Shown in pieces: positions 7,297 through 15,548 of a DNA stretch of 35,264 nt (positions are counted from its first letter, which is position 1; each line of letters begins with the position of its first letter). The DNA comes from Myxococcota bacterium (lineage in GTDB: Bacteria; Myxococcota_A; Bradymonadia; UBA7976; UBA1532): contig JAKLJY010000025.1 of NCBI GenBank assembly GCA_023150895.1, forward strand, positions 1 to 35,264, in the 5' to 3' direction. The translations under genes and the position numbers were made by a program. The notes under the pieces are model-generated. The model ran no database searches. It worked only from the letters and a program-made list of their open reading frames with translations, and was not told the DNA's origin.

Positions 7297-8313
7297 ATGC
7301 CATACGACATCGTTCTGCTGCCCGGCGACGGCATCGGGCCCGAGGTCACCGCGGCGACGGTTCGCGTCGTCGAGGCCGCGGGGGTCTCCGTTCGCTGGAT
7401 TGAACACGCGGCCGGCCTCGTGGCGGTCGAGCAGGGCCGGGGCACATTGCCCGGCGAGATGCTGGACGCGGTCCGCCGCTGCCGCGTCGCCCTCAAGGGC
7501 CCCATCACGACCCCGGTCGGGAAGGGATTCACGAGCGTCAACGTGGGTCTGCGAAAGGCGCTCGACCTCTACGTCTCGCTTCGCCCCGTCTACTCCATCC
7601 CCGGGGTTCGGACCCGCCACGAGGGCGTCGATCTCGTCGTGTTCCGCGAGAACACGGAGGGTCTCTACGCCGGTCGGGAGCACGAAGTGGTGCCGGGGGT
7701 CGTCGAGGCGCTGAAGATCATCACCGAGGGGGCAAGCCGTCGGATCGCACGGTACGCCTTCGAGTACGCCCGTTGGCGGGGGCGCCGTCGCATCACCGTC
7801 GCCCACAAGGCGTCGGTCATGAAGCTCAGCGACGGCCTTTTCCTGAAGGCCTGCCGGGACGTGGCTGCGGACTATCCCTTCCTCGAGGTCGAGGAGATGT
7901 CCATCGACGCGTGCGCGATGCAGCTCGTTCTCGAGCCACGGCGGTTCGACGTCCTGTTGATGGAAAACCTCTACGGCGACATTCTCAGCGACCTCTGTTC
8001 GGGGCTCGTCGGCGGACTCGGTGTCGTCCCGGGCGCCAACATCGGCGACACGGCGGCCGTCTTCGAGGCCGTGCATGGCTCGGCGCCGGACATCGCCGGG
8101 CAGAACAAGGCCAATCCGACCGCGCTCCTCCTCTCGGCGTGCATGATGCTTCGCCACATCGGCGAGACGAAGGCGGCGATGCGCATCGAGGCGGCCATCG
8201 CCCGCGTGCTGGGCGAAAGCACGGTTCGCACCGGCGATCTGGGCGGTCGGGCGACCACCACGGAGTACACGGACGCGCTGGTGGCAGCGCTGTCGAGCGG
8301 GGAGTCGCCATGA
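7297..8313 (+). CDS. Isocitrate/isopropylmalate dehydrogenase family protein (NAD-type isocitrate dehydrogenase)
   Basis: The 338-residue protein is a canonical decarboxylating beta-hydroxyacid dehydrogenase, closest in pattern to NAD-dependent isocitrate dehydrogenase. Visible elements are PGDGIGPEV at 9-17, the substrate-binding stretch FTSVNVGLRKALDLYVSLRP, catalytic Tyr124 in ENTEGLYAG, catalytic Lys171 in AHKASVMK, metal-binding Asp204, Asp228 and Asp232 (ENLYGDILSDLCSG), and the nucleotide loop HGSAPDIAGQNKANP at 260-274. It should oxidise isocitrate, or a related acid, to the 2-oxoacid with NAD and a divalent metal. A homoisocitrate or tartrate role cannot be excluded. GGAAG lies just upstream of the ATG. 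Its stop overlaps the ATG of a degenerate paralogue, so the two are probably made together. Confidence 0.9.
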   Translation: MPYDIVLLPGDGIGPEVTAATVRVVEAAGVSVRWIEHAAGLVAVEQGRGTLPGEMLDAVRRCRVALKGPITTPVGKGFTSVNVGLRKALDLYVSLRPVYSIPGVRTRHEGVDLVVFRENTEGLYAGREHEVVPGVVEALKIITEGASRRIARYAFEYARWRGRRRITVAHKASVMKLSDGLFLKACRDVAADYPFLEVEEMSIDACAMQLVLEPRRFDVLLMENLYGDILSDLCSGLVGGLGVVPGANIGDTAAVFEAVHGSAPDIAGQNKANPTALLLSACMMLRHIGETKAAMRIEAAIARVLGESTVRTGDLGGRATTTEYTDALVAALSSGESP

Positions 8314-9281
8314 CGATGCGTCGAGTGACCCTGATTCCGGGGGACGGCCCGGGAAACGAGCTGTTCGCCCCCCTGACGGCGCTTCTCGAAGCCGCGGGCG
8401 CGCGGGTCGAGTGGCAATGGATGCGCAGCGAAGCGTCCGAAGACGCCTTGGCCTCGGCCCTCCCGGCGGCGTGCATCCAGTCCGTCCGGACGAACGGCGT
8501 GGCGCTGAAGGGTCCAATGTTGCCCGCCAAGGGGCGCCTCGAGAGTCCGACGATCACGCTGCGCAAGGCCCTCGGTCTGTACGCGGGCGTTCGGCACGTC
8601 CGGAACCTCGCGGGCTTGCCCGCCCGCTACCAGGATGTCGATCTCGTCGTCATCCGGGAGAACACCGAGGATGTCTACGCCGGCCTCGAGCACGAGGTCC
8701 ATCCCGGCGTCGTCGAGTCGATCAAGGTCGTCACGCGTGTCGCCAGCGAACGGATCTTCCGTTTCGCCTATCGATACGCGCGCTCCCACGGGCGACAGAA
8801 GCTGGCAATCGTCCACAAGGCCAACATCATGAAGCGGGCGGACGGCCTGTTTCTCGATGTCGGTCGCGAGGTTGCGGCCGACTACCCGGACGTGGAGACG
8901 CGCGACGTCATCGTCGACAACGCCTGCATGCAGCTCGTCCAGCGGCCCCACCAGTTCCAGGTCCTCGTCTGCGGCAATCTTTACGGGGACATCCTCAGCG
9001 ACCTCGCCGCCGGCCTCGTGGGGGGTGTCTCGGCGGTCTGGGGCATGGACCAGGGGGATGACTGCGTCGTCTTCGAGGCGATCCACGGGAGCGCGGAGAA
9101 CCCCTTGCCCCTCCTGATGCCGGCCATCGCGCTGCTCGGCCATCTCGGGCAGGGCGGCGCACAGGCGAGGCTCTCGGCGGCCGTGGAGCGTCTCCTGGCG
9201 GACGGGCAGAGCCTGCCGCGGGACCTCGGGGGTCATGCGACGCCGCTGGAGGTCTTCGCAGCGCTGCGGGCGGCGCTCTGA
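8310..9281 (+). CDS. Isocitrate dehydrogenase paralogue lacking the nucleotide-binding loop
   Basis: The 323-residue protein is clearly homologous to the preceding dehydrogenase along its length. It keeps Tyr123 (ENTEDVYAG), Lys170 (VHKANIMK) and the metal-binding Asp203/Asp227/Asp231 (GNLYGDILSDLAAG). However, the segment matching the NAD loop is shortened by about 8 residues (HGSAENPLPLL instead of HGSAPDIAGQNKANPTALL). The N-terminal PGDGIGPE has become PGDGPGNE, and the substrate helix reads SPTITLRKALGLYAGVRHV, losing the Asn and Asp of its partner. It is therefore likely to bind substrate and metal but bind NAD poorly, which suggests a regulatory or structural subunit, as in eukaryotic IDH3 heteromers (inference). 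The ATGA overlap with the upstream gene supports 1:1 synthesis. Confidence 0.88.
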   Translation: MTMRRVTLIPGDGPGNELFAPLTALLEAAGARVEWQWMRSEASEDALASALPAACIQSVRTNGVALKGPMLPAKGRLESPTITLRKALGLYAGVRHVRNLAGLPARYQDVDLVVIRENTEDVYAGLEHEVHPGVVESIKVVTRVASERIFRFAYRYARSHGRQKLAIVHKANIMKRADGLFLDVGREVAADYPDVETRDVIVDNACMQLVQRPHQFQVLVCGNLYGDILSDLAAGLVGGVSAVWGMDQGDDCVVFEAIHGSAENPLPLLMPAIALLGHLGQGGAQARLSAAVERLLADGQSLPRDLGGHATPLEVFAALRAAL

Positions 9282-9283
9282 GC

Positions 9284-11566
9284 GTGTCGCCGGGGTCGAG
9301 GGCGCCGGTGTCCCCGGCGCGACCGCGTCGCTTCCTCGGGCTCGGTCTCGGGTATGCGGCGGCCTTCGTCGCCCTGCATCCGGCGCTGTGGTTGCACGGG
9401 CGCTTTCTCGGTTGGGACGCCGTGCGCGAGCACTGGGGCGACCGCGTGTTCCCACCGGCGGCGCTGCTCGACGGTGAGTTGCCGCTGTGGAACCCGTTCG
9501 AGAAGGGCGGTTACGACTTCCTGGGCGATCCGCAGACCGGTGTCCTGTACCCCCCGAACTGGTTGAGCTGGTTGGGCATCGGCGCGCTCGGCGACGGGCC
9601 CTGGGTCGTCCTCTTCGCGTCGCTCCTCCACTTCGCGCTCCTCGCCGTCGGGATGCACCGGCTGCTGGAGCGGGAGGGCTTGCCCCCGTGGGTGCGGACC
9701 TTTGGTGCGGTCGCGCTGATGCTGAGCGCGCGGTTCGCGAAATCGAAGGACTCCGCCGCTCTGTGGCCGGCCGTGTGGCTGCCGTGGCTGTACATGGCGA
9801 TGCGGGACGCACTCGAGCGTCCGGGCTGGCGCACCGGCGGACGCCTGGGCGTGTTCACCGCCTTTGCGCTGTTGGCCGGCCATCCACCGACGGGCGTGCG
9901 CGCGATTCTGACGTTGGCCCCGCTGGGCGTCTTCCTGATTGTCGCCGGGCTTCGGGCGGCACCGCGGTGGCTGCCCGCGATCGGTCGGCTCGGGCTGTCC
10001 TTGGGGGTCGCGCTGGGGCTGACCATCGCACTGACGCTGCCGATGCTGCTCGCGACCGCCGGTTGGATGCCGTTGACCGTCCGGGACGGCATGTCCGTCC
10101 ACGAGATCCTGCGCTCTTCCATCACCGCGGGTGAGGTCGCCCACGTCTTTGCGGCGCACCTCTTCGAGTTGAACGACCTCTCGCTTCAGTACGTCGGGGC
10201 GGTCGTCGGCCTGGCGGCGATCTACCATCTGTTCGCCGGGCGAGGGGCGGAGCGATGGATCCTGGCCGGCACGGCGCTCGTCATGTTCGCTTTGGCCTGC
10301 GGCGGCAACACACCCGTGCTGCCCTACCTCGTCGCCCATGTCCCGACGTTCAACCTTTGGCGGATCTCGGAAGGCTATCTCTTCGGAACGACGTTTCTGC
10401 TGGTTCTCCTGGCGGCGCGCGGTGTGGCCTCCCTCGTCGTGCCACGAACGTCCGCCCCCGATGAAGGCGTCTGGCAGGCCTGGCGAGGCCGTCGTGCCGC
10501 GCTCGTCGTCTCGGTCCTGGCCGGCGCACTGGTGATCGGGACGCGGTCCGACGCGGCCGACGTCGCGACGACCGCGAATGCTGCGATCTTCTTTGCCCTC
10601 GGCGGCGCGGCGCTCGCCGCGGTCCGCTGGTCCGGATGCCGGTTTCGATGGTTCGGGATTGCGCTTCTGTTCGGGGTGCTGCTCGTCGACCTCGGCTACC
10701 AGAACCGGGTCCTCTATGCGATCGCGCAACCCCGCCCGAATCTGAAGAAAGATGCGACGCTCCTGAAACTCGCGGGGGTGCGGGACCAGTACCGGATTGC
10801 CGACGACGAGTACTTTCAGTTCCGGCCCGGGACGCGTCTCGAGATCCGCGACCTCTTCGGTCGGTACAGTACGTTCGTCAGTCGCCGATACGACGCCTAC
10901 TGGAAGAAGGCGCGCTCGAACGTGAACCTTCTTCGCGCGGCCAACGTGAAGTGGGTGTCCGGCGGCGCCGCCGGCAAGCTGAAGCGCAGCCTCAAGGGCC
11001 CGGACGCCCTCATCGGGCGGCCAGGGGGGGCCTACGAAGTGCCCAGGCCGGCGCCGCGGTTCCAGTGGCATCCGCGGGTGACGCTCGTCCGCACGGAGCG
11101 CGAATCCATCGGCTCGGTGTCCCTGGGGCGAAGCCCGGTGCTCGAACGCGAGAGCCTGACGCCCGAAACGTTGGCGGCCGTCTCCGCGCTGAAAGGGACG
11201 GAGGCGCCCGTGCCGGGGCGGCTCGTCCGGGCGGAGCGCAATCGACTCGTCTTCGACGTGACCGCGCCGGCGAAGGGCGTCGTGGCGGTCGCCGAGGCAT
11301 GGGCGCCGGGCTGGCGTGCGTCGGTCGACGGCCGGCCGACCCCGGTCTTTCCGGTCGACCATTTGTTCCGCGGGGTGCTGGTCGAGGGGGGACGCCATCG
11401 CGTCGAGATGGTCTACGCGCCGCGGGGCGTTCGGCCCGCCCTCGTGATCTGGCTCGCGACGTGGCTCCTGCTGGTCGCCGCCTGGCTCTGGCTTCGACGA
11501 CGCCGGAAGCCGGAGACTCCGGCGCACGTCTGCCCAACCGAGGTCCCATGCTCTGGATCAAGCTGA
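9284..11566 (+). CDS. YfhO-family polytopic membrane protein
   Basis: The GTG at 9284 is two bases after the IDH paralogue stop and opens a 760-residue protein. The N-terminal two-thirds has about a dozen hydrophobic segments and the family's first loop, with Trp-Asp and WNPFEKGGYDFLGDPQTGVLYPPNWL, as in YfhO and other GT-C-like membrane proteins. The C-terminal third is soluble and beta-rich, including VVAVAEAWAPGWRASVDGR, the typical YfhO closing domain, followed by a final membrane helix and an Arg/Lys stop-transfer (LRRRRKPE). YfhO proteins act in glycosylation of cell-envelope polymers, such as lipoteichoic acid in Firmicutes; the acceptor here is unknown. The end overlaps the DUF2304 gene by 19 bases. 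A periplasmic glycosyl-transfer role is inference. Confidence 0.87.
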   Translation: MSPGSRAPVSPARPRRFLGLGLGYAAAFVALHPALWLHGRFLGWDAVREHWGDRVFPPAALLDGELPLWNPFEKGGYDFLGDPQTGVLYPPNWLSWLGIGALGDGPWVVLFASLLHFALLAVGMHRLLEREGLPPWVRTFGAVALMLSARFAKSKDSAALWPAVWLPWLYMAMRDALERPGWRTGGRLGVFTAFALLAGHPPTGVRAILTLAPLGVFLIVAGLRAAPRWLPAIGRLGLSLGVALGLTIALTLPMLLATAGWMPLTVRDGMSVHEILRSSITAGEVAHVFAAHLFELNDLSLQYVGAVVGLAAIYHLFAGRGAERWILAGTALVMFALACGGNTPVLPYLVAHVPTFNLWRISEGYLFGTTFLLVLLAARGVASLVVPRTSAPDEGVWQAWRGRRAALVVSVLAGALVIGTRSDAADVATTANAAIFFALGGAALAAVRWSGCRFRWFGIALLFGVLLVDLGYQNRVLYAIAQPRPNLKKDATLLKLAGVRDQYRIADDEYFQFRPGTRLEIRDLFGRYSTFVSRRYDAYWKKARSNVNLLRAANVKWVSGGAAGKLKRSLKGPDALIGRPGGAYEVPRPAPRFQWHPRVTLVRTERESIGSVSLGRSPVLERESLTPETLAAVSALKGTEAPVPGRLVRAERNRLVFDVTAPAKGVVAVAEAWAPGWRASVDGRPTPVFPVDHLFRGVLVEGGRHRVEMVYAPRGVRPALVIWLATWLLLVAAWLWLRRRRKPETPAHVCPTEVPCSGSS

Positions 11567-11943
11567 TTCTGGTCGGCGCCAGCCTGGCGCTGCTCTTCTA
11601 CTTCGTCGTGGCGGCGCGGAAGCGCCCGATGCAGAAGCTGGCGATGATGGGGGTTTTCTCGCTCATCATTCTGTTCGCGCTTTTTCCAGACCTGTCGAAT
11701 CGTGCGGCCCATCTCGTCGGTGTGGGGCGAGGTGTAGACCTCGTCTTCTACCTGAGCATCGTCGTGTTGCTCTTTCTGGTCTTCAATCTCTATCTCGGGC
11801 AGAAGACGACTGAAGACCAGTTGACGATCGTCGTTCGTGAGCTGGCCATCGCGCAGGCAGAGCGCGCAGGTCAGAAGCTCCCGCCGACCCCTGCGCCGAC
11901 GAGCTGCCATTCGGTTTCGGATTCGAACGGGACGGCGCCGTAG
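11548..11943 (+). CDS. DUF2304 family small membrane protein
   Basis: The 131-residue protein has three hydrophobic segments (about 3-22, 34-48 and 68-86). The conserved loop ALFPDLSNRAAHLVGVGRGVDLVFYL and the following amphipathic helix TTEDQLTIVVRELAIAQAER are typical of DUF2304. Such proteins are usually found beside family-2 glycosyltransferases and lipid-linked sugar genes. Here the partner is the YfhO-type protein, whose 3' end it overlaps by 19 bases; no glycosyltransferase is in the window. The last 20 or so residues (after GQKLPPTP) are encoded in DNA that also encodes, on the other strand, the C-terminus of the Omp85 protein. The two genes are convergent with a 73-base overlap. Confidence 0.8.
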   Translation: MLWIKLILVGASLALLFYFVVAARKRPMQKLAMMGVFSLIILFALFPDLSNRAAHLVGVGRGVDLVFYLSIVVLLFLVFNLYLGQKTTEDQLTIVVRELAIAQAERAGQKLPPTPAPTSCHSVSDSNGTAP

Positions 11944-14261
11944 ACGAACCCTTCGAGGCGCTCCGAGAAGAAGCTGAAGTAGTAGCTCGCCCCCGCCGCG
12001 AGGTGGAGCCGGTCGAAGAGCGCCTCGCCCTCCGCCGCGACGCTCGCCGCGTCGATGAATGGGGCAAACGCGTTGCGGCGCAGGGGCCGGATGGGGATGC
12101 GAAGCTCGGCGGCGGTGGACAGGCTGCGGGCGCCGCCGAGGCGGCCGTCGTTCTCGCCGCGCGCGTCGGCGAAGGGGATCGCGATTGCGTCCCCGGCGTA
12201 CCCGCGGATGGTCGGGGTGAGCCGGCGGTGGGCGGGCACCGGGTCGTCCGTCCAGAGGTGGCCGTAGTGCCCGGCGAGACGGAGAACGTAGTGCGCGCCG
12301 ACGGGGTTCTCGGCCAACGGGAGATTCAGCGCGGCTCGCACGTCGAGGGTGGCCGCGTCGAGGTCGCCGCCGAGTGACTTCAGGCCGTGCCCGTACCGGA
12401 CGTTGGCGTCGACGCCGAGGTACGGGATGCGTTCCGCGTCGCGGCGGTTGAATTCCGCTCGCCCGATGGCGCCGGCCTCGACGTCCACCGTGCTGCCCTG
12501 CGCGACGGGGAGCGGGTCGAACACGGCGCGGCGCGGCAGATCAGTGGCTTCGAGGCGAAGGAAGGGCAAGAGCGAGAGCCGGTTCTCGAGGACCTTCGTG
12601 CCGATGCCGACGGAGGCCTCGAGCCACTCTTCCTCCACCGGCCCCACCGCGCGGGCGTGCCAGGCGAACTCGGTCTCGGCGAGCAGGTAGCGGTGGAGGA
12701 ACAAGTGGCGAAACCGCATGCCGATCTCGTCGGCGCGACCGACGAACCGAACCTCCTGACCGGCGCCTCGAAAGCTGCTGCCGGCGGAGAGCTCGTCGAA
12801 ATCGGCGGGCCAGTTCGCGAGGTCCAGGTTCCGCAGGGTCAGACTCTGTTCGAGCAGATCGATGCTGACGGGGTCCTGCTCCGTGACGGTGAAGATGAGA
12901 TAGCGCTCGGAAGGGTGAGCCCCCGAGACCGTCTGCACGTCGGCCTGCCGGAAGAGCCCGCTGCGCAGAAGGTTCTGGACGCTGACCTCCAGATCGCGCT
13001 CGCGGTAGAGCCGGCCCTCTTCGACGGCCAGGAGTTGGCGGAGGACGTCCTCGCGTGTGTTCCGGTTGCCTTCGAACCAGATGCGCGTGACCTTGACGAC
13101 GGTGTCGGCCGTGATCCGGACGCCGACATCGAACCTGCGCGGCGCGCCTGCCGGCGTCGCGACCGGCGTCGCTGCGAGTTCCACGCGCGCATCCGGGTGG
13201 CCGTGGTTGCTCATCCACCGCATGACGGCGGCTTCCGTTCGGACGAGCAGGTCCGGGCAGTAGGCCCCGCCGGCGCGGAGGGGCAACTCCTTCTGGGTGG
13301 CGGCCGGCAGCGCGAATCCCTCGATGGAGACCGCCCCCACGGTGGCCGGCGGACCGGGCGTGACCTTGTAGGTGACCGCGACCCGGCTCTCCGGTCCCGA
13401 TTGGGAGACGACGTCGACCCGGGCGTCCGCATAGCCGCGCGCGCAGTAGTGGGCCCGGATCGCCGCGAGGTCCTTGGAGAGGTGCCAGGGCACGAGCGGC
13501 GCGTCGTCGTCCGCGCGGGTCGCGAGGCGTTCGACGAGGGCCTCCCGCTGGGCGTCGGACTCGACCCGGGGCCCGTCGATCTCCACCCGGGACACGGTGT
13601 ATCGGGGACCCGGGGATACGCGAAAGACGACACTGACCAGCTCCCCCGCCTGGGCGAGCTCCGTCCGCACGGAGACGTCACGGTGTCCCCGGCGCTGCCA
13701 CGCGCGGCGCAGCATGTCTTCGTCGCGCTGGAGGTAGAAGGGGTGCAGCGGGCGGCCGGCGCTGAGCAGAAATGCGCGCTCTTCGGCCTGAACCTGGCGG
13801 GAGAGTCGCCAGTTTTCGTCCGCCTCGGGCTCGCCTTCCGCGCGCGTGGTCAACCCGACGGTGGAGACCCGGCGGGGCCGACCGTCTGCGGTGAGCGTGA
13901 CGTCGACCGTCTCGCCATCGCGATCCGCGCGACCGAGCCGGACGCTGACGCCGCCGACCCCGGGCAGCTCGCCCACGGCCATGACAATCCGGATCAGGAC
14001 CTCGTCGTTGGCCGGCTGGTCGATCGCGAAGCCGGTCCGGGCGCGGAGCGTCGTCGTCGCGCCGGCCCCCGGTCCCTCGAAACGAATGGTACGGATCCGG
14101 GGGACGCGCGCAGCGCAGGCGGGGCCCTCGCAGAGTTCGCTCTCGAGGGCGCGCGCGGGGGGCGCCGTCACGAGTGTCGCGACGCACGCCGTCAGCAGTA
14201 CCGGTCGAAGCCGGAACGTTCGCCGGCCGCGCGCAGGGGCCGGCCAGCGACCGGGGCGCAA
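11871..14261 (-). CDS. Omp85/BamA-like outer-membrane protein with five POTRA-like segments
   Basis: The 796-residue protein starts with an N-terminal export signal (LLTACVATLVTAPPARA). Five beta-alpha-alpha-beta-beta segments follow at about 55-125, 130-215, 220-302, 306-385 and 388-461. The last has the POTRA hallmark FEGNRNTREDVLRQLL plus SGLFRQADV. A beta-barrel domain occupies about 475-796, carrying the loop-6 motif IRGYAGD and ending in a terminal Phe. This is the architecture of BamA/TamA, which insert or translocate outer-membrane proteins. The start is a TTG directly after the stop of the upstream HEAT lipoprotein, so the two form a unit. Whether it is the essential BamA or a specialised paralogue cannot be told here, because no skp, lpxD or fabZ neighbours are present; a specialised paralogue seems more likely. 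Confidence 0.88.
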   Translation of the reverse strand: MRPGRWPAPARGRRTFRLRPVLLTACVATLVTAPPARALESELCEGPACAARVPRIRTIRFEGPGAGATTTLRARTGFAIDQPANDEVLIRIVMAVGELPGVGGVSVRLGRADRDGETVDVTLTADGRPRRVSTVGLTTRAEGEPEADENWRLSRQVQAEERAFLLSAGRPLHPFYLQRDEDMLRRAWQRRGHRDVSVRTELAQAGELVSVVFRVSPGPRYTVSRVEIDGPRVESDAQREALVERLATRADDDAPLVPWHLSKDLAAIRAHYCARGYADARVDVVSQSGPESRVAVTYKVTPGPPATVGAVSIEGFALPAATQKELPLRAGGAYCPDLLVRTEAAVMRWMSNHGHPDARVELAATPVATPAGAPRRFDVGVRITADTVVKVTRIWFEGNRNTREDVLRQLLAVEEGRLYRERDLEVSVQNLLRSGLFRQADVQTVSGAHPSERYLIFTVTEQDPVSIDLLEQSLTLRNLDLANWPADFDELSAGSSFRGAGQEVRFVGRADEIGMRFRHLFLHRYLLAETEFAWHARAVGPVEEEWLEASVGIGTKVLENRLSLLPFLRLEATDLPRRAVFDPLPVAQGSTVDVEAGAIGRAEFNRRDAERIPYLGVDANVRYGHGLKSLGGDLDAATLDVRAALNLPLAENPVGAHYVLRLAGHYGHLWTDDPVPAHRRLTPTIRGYAGDAIAIPFADARGENDGRLGGARSLSTAAELRIPIRPLRRNAFAPFIDAASVAAEGEALFDRLHLAAGASYYFSFFSERLEGFVYGAVPFESETEWQLVGAGVGGSF

Positions 14262-15380
14262 TTACTTGTTCGCGGGCGCGGACTTGGGGGCCGGCGTGGG
14301 CGTCTTGGGAGCCGCACCGGAGGCGACGCCGGGCAGGGCCGTCACGTCGGGCGTCTTGCCCGAGAGGCGATCGATGTTGCGCTCGATGAGCTTCAGCGCG
14401 GCCTGCGCCGTGCCGTCGTTGGCCGCGGCGCGCTTCTCGAGCACCTTCTTCAGCTTCTCGAGCGTCTTGAGGGCCTTCTTGGCGTCGTGCTTCGGGTGCT
14501 TCTCGAGCAGGCGGATCGACGCGAGCAGGGGCAGCGAGACCTTGGCGTCGTCCTTCGTCGCAGCCTCGATGCGCGACCAGATCGCGTCGTAGGCCTCGGG
14601 CGTCTCGAAGCGGGCGAGGGCGAACGTCGCCGAGGGCGCGACGAGCTGGTCGTCGAGGGCCTTGATCAGGTCGGGGAGGGCCTCGGCGTGCTGCAGGTTG
14701 CCGAGCGCCGTCGCCGCGTTGCGGCGGACGGCCGGGGCCTGATCCTCACGCAGGGCCTTCAGGAGCGCCGGCTTGCTCTGCTCGGCGATGCCCTCGTGCG
14801 GCTTCGAGCCGAGAAGTCGGGCGGCCGCGGCGCGGATCCCCGGCTCGGCGTCGGCGGCCTGCAGGAGCTTGAGGGCGGCCTCGTCGACCCCCGGCGCGTT
14901 CCGGGTGGCGAGCGCCTCGAGGATGTCCGCCTTGAGGTTGGCGTCGGTCTCGGTCTCGAGACGCTTGAGCAGGCGCGCGGCGGCATCGGCCTCTTCGGGG
15001 AAGGGCCGCGCGAGGAGCGTCAGCGCCAGCGCTTTGCGGGCGGCATCGTCGCTCTCCATCGCGGTCAGCAGGCTCCTGACGACCTCGGGGTCGCGGCGCT
15101 GCGTGTTCACGGCCTGCGAGAGCTGGGCGTAGCCGTCGCAGCCGCGATTGACGCGGCCCTTCTCGACGCACGCGACGGCCTTTTCGATCAGATCCCCGAG
15201 GGGCCCACCGGCCTTGGCGGCCTCGGACGCCGGGGCCGACGCCGCCGCCGACGCGGTGGCCTTCGGCGCGTCCTTCGGCGCATCGGTCTTGCCACCGCTG
15301 CACGCGGCGAGGGCGAGGAGGAGGGCGAGGCCACCGGCACGGCGGACCAAACGGGTCGGGAAGGCAGAGACGGTCTTCAT
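14262..15380 (-). CDS. HEAT-repeat lipoprotein
   Basis: The 372-residue protein has a lipoprotein signal peptide with lipobox LAAC at about 24-27. A Lys/Ala/Pro-rich linker follows, then a long all-helical region of degenerate HEAT-like repeats, in which phrases such as PEVVRSLLTAMESDDAARKA, AALKLLQAADAEPGIRAAAA and PALLKALREDQAPAVRRNAA recur. The C-terminus is a Pro/Ala/Lys-rich tail. HEAT solenoids are protein-binding scaffolds, here probably anchored at the inner face of the outer membrane. AGGAG lies 5 bases ahead of the ATG at 15378-15380, which fixes the start. Its TAA stop abuts the TTG start of the Omp85-like gene, so it may be an accessory lipoprotein of that assembly machine, in the way BAM lipoproteins serve BamA (inference). 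Confidence 0.85.
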   Translation of the reverse strand: MKTVSAFPTRLVRRAGGLALLLALAACSGGKTDAPKDAPKATASAAASAPASEAAKAGGPLGDLIEKAVACVEKGRVNRGCDGYAQLSQAVNTQRRDPEVVRSLLTAMESDDAARKALALTLLARPFPEEADAAARLLKRLETETDANLKADILEALATRNAPGVDEAALKLLQAADAEPGIRAAAARLLGSKPHEGIAEQSKPALLKALREDQAPAVRRNAATALGNLQHAEALPDLIKALDDQLVAPSATFALARFETPEAYDAIWSRIEAATKDDAKVSLPLLASIRLLEKHPKHDAKKALKTLEKLKKVLEKRAAANDGTAQAALKLIERNIDRLSGKTPDVTALPGVASGAAPKTPTPAPKSAPANK

Positions 15381-15478
15381 GGGGACTCCTGGAGGTGGAC
15401 CGGCGGAAACGCGCGTCCATACCCCAGACCGCCGCGTACCCGCAATCCCTTGCACGCTTCCGACGCAACGCGCCTTGC

Positions 15479-15505
15479 TTGACGACCATCTTCTCCCCGT
15501 ACATT
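15479..15505 (+). promoter_or_regulatory. Candidate sigma-70 promoter for the E1 gene
   Basis: TTGACG (15479-15484, five of six consensus bases) and TACATT (15500-15505, four of six) are separated by 15 bases, shorter than ideal. They lie 44 bases before the ATG of the E1 gene in a 168-base divergent gap. Confidence 0.4.
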
Positions 15506-15548
15506 GTCGCCCCACTTCACCCAGACACACGACCGGGTCCACAGACAC

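Noticed and set aside
9233-11527. 764-codon minus-strand frame opposite the YfhO gene
   Set aside because: It is antisense to a membrane protein with consistent hydrophobic segments; the product is Arg/Gln/Pro-rich without domains.
12387-15482. 1031-codon open frame on the plus strand opposite the Omp85 and HEAT genes
   Set aside because: It shadows two well-supported genes; composition is low-complexity Arg/Gly/Glu and no motif is visible.
15504-15548. TTG at 15504 as the start of the E1 gene
   Set aside because: It overlaps the candidate -10 element, has no ribosome site, and adds residues not typical of the family; the ATG at 15549 is preferred.
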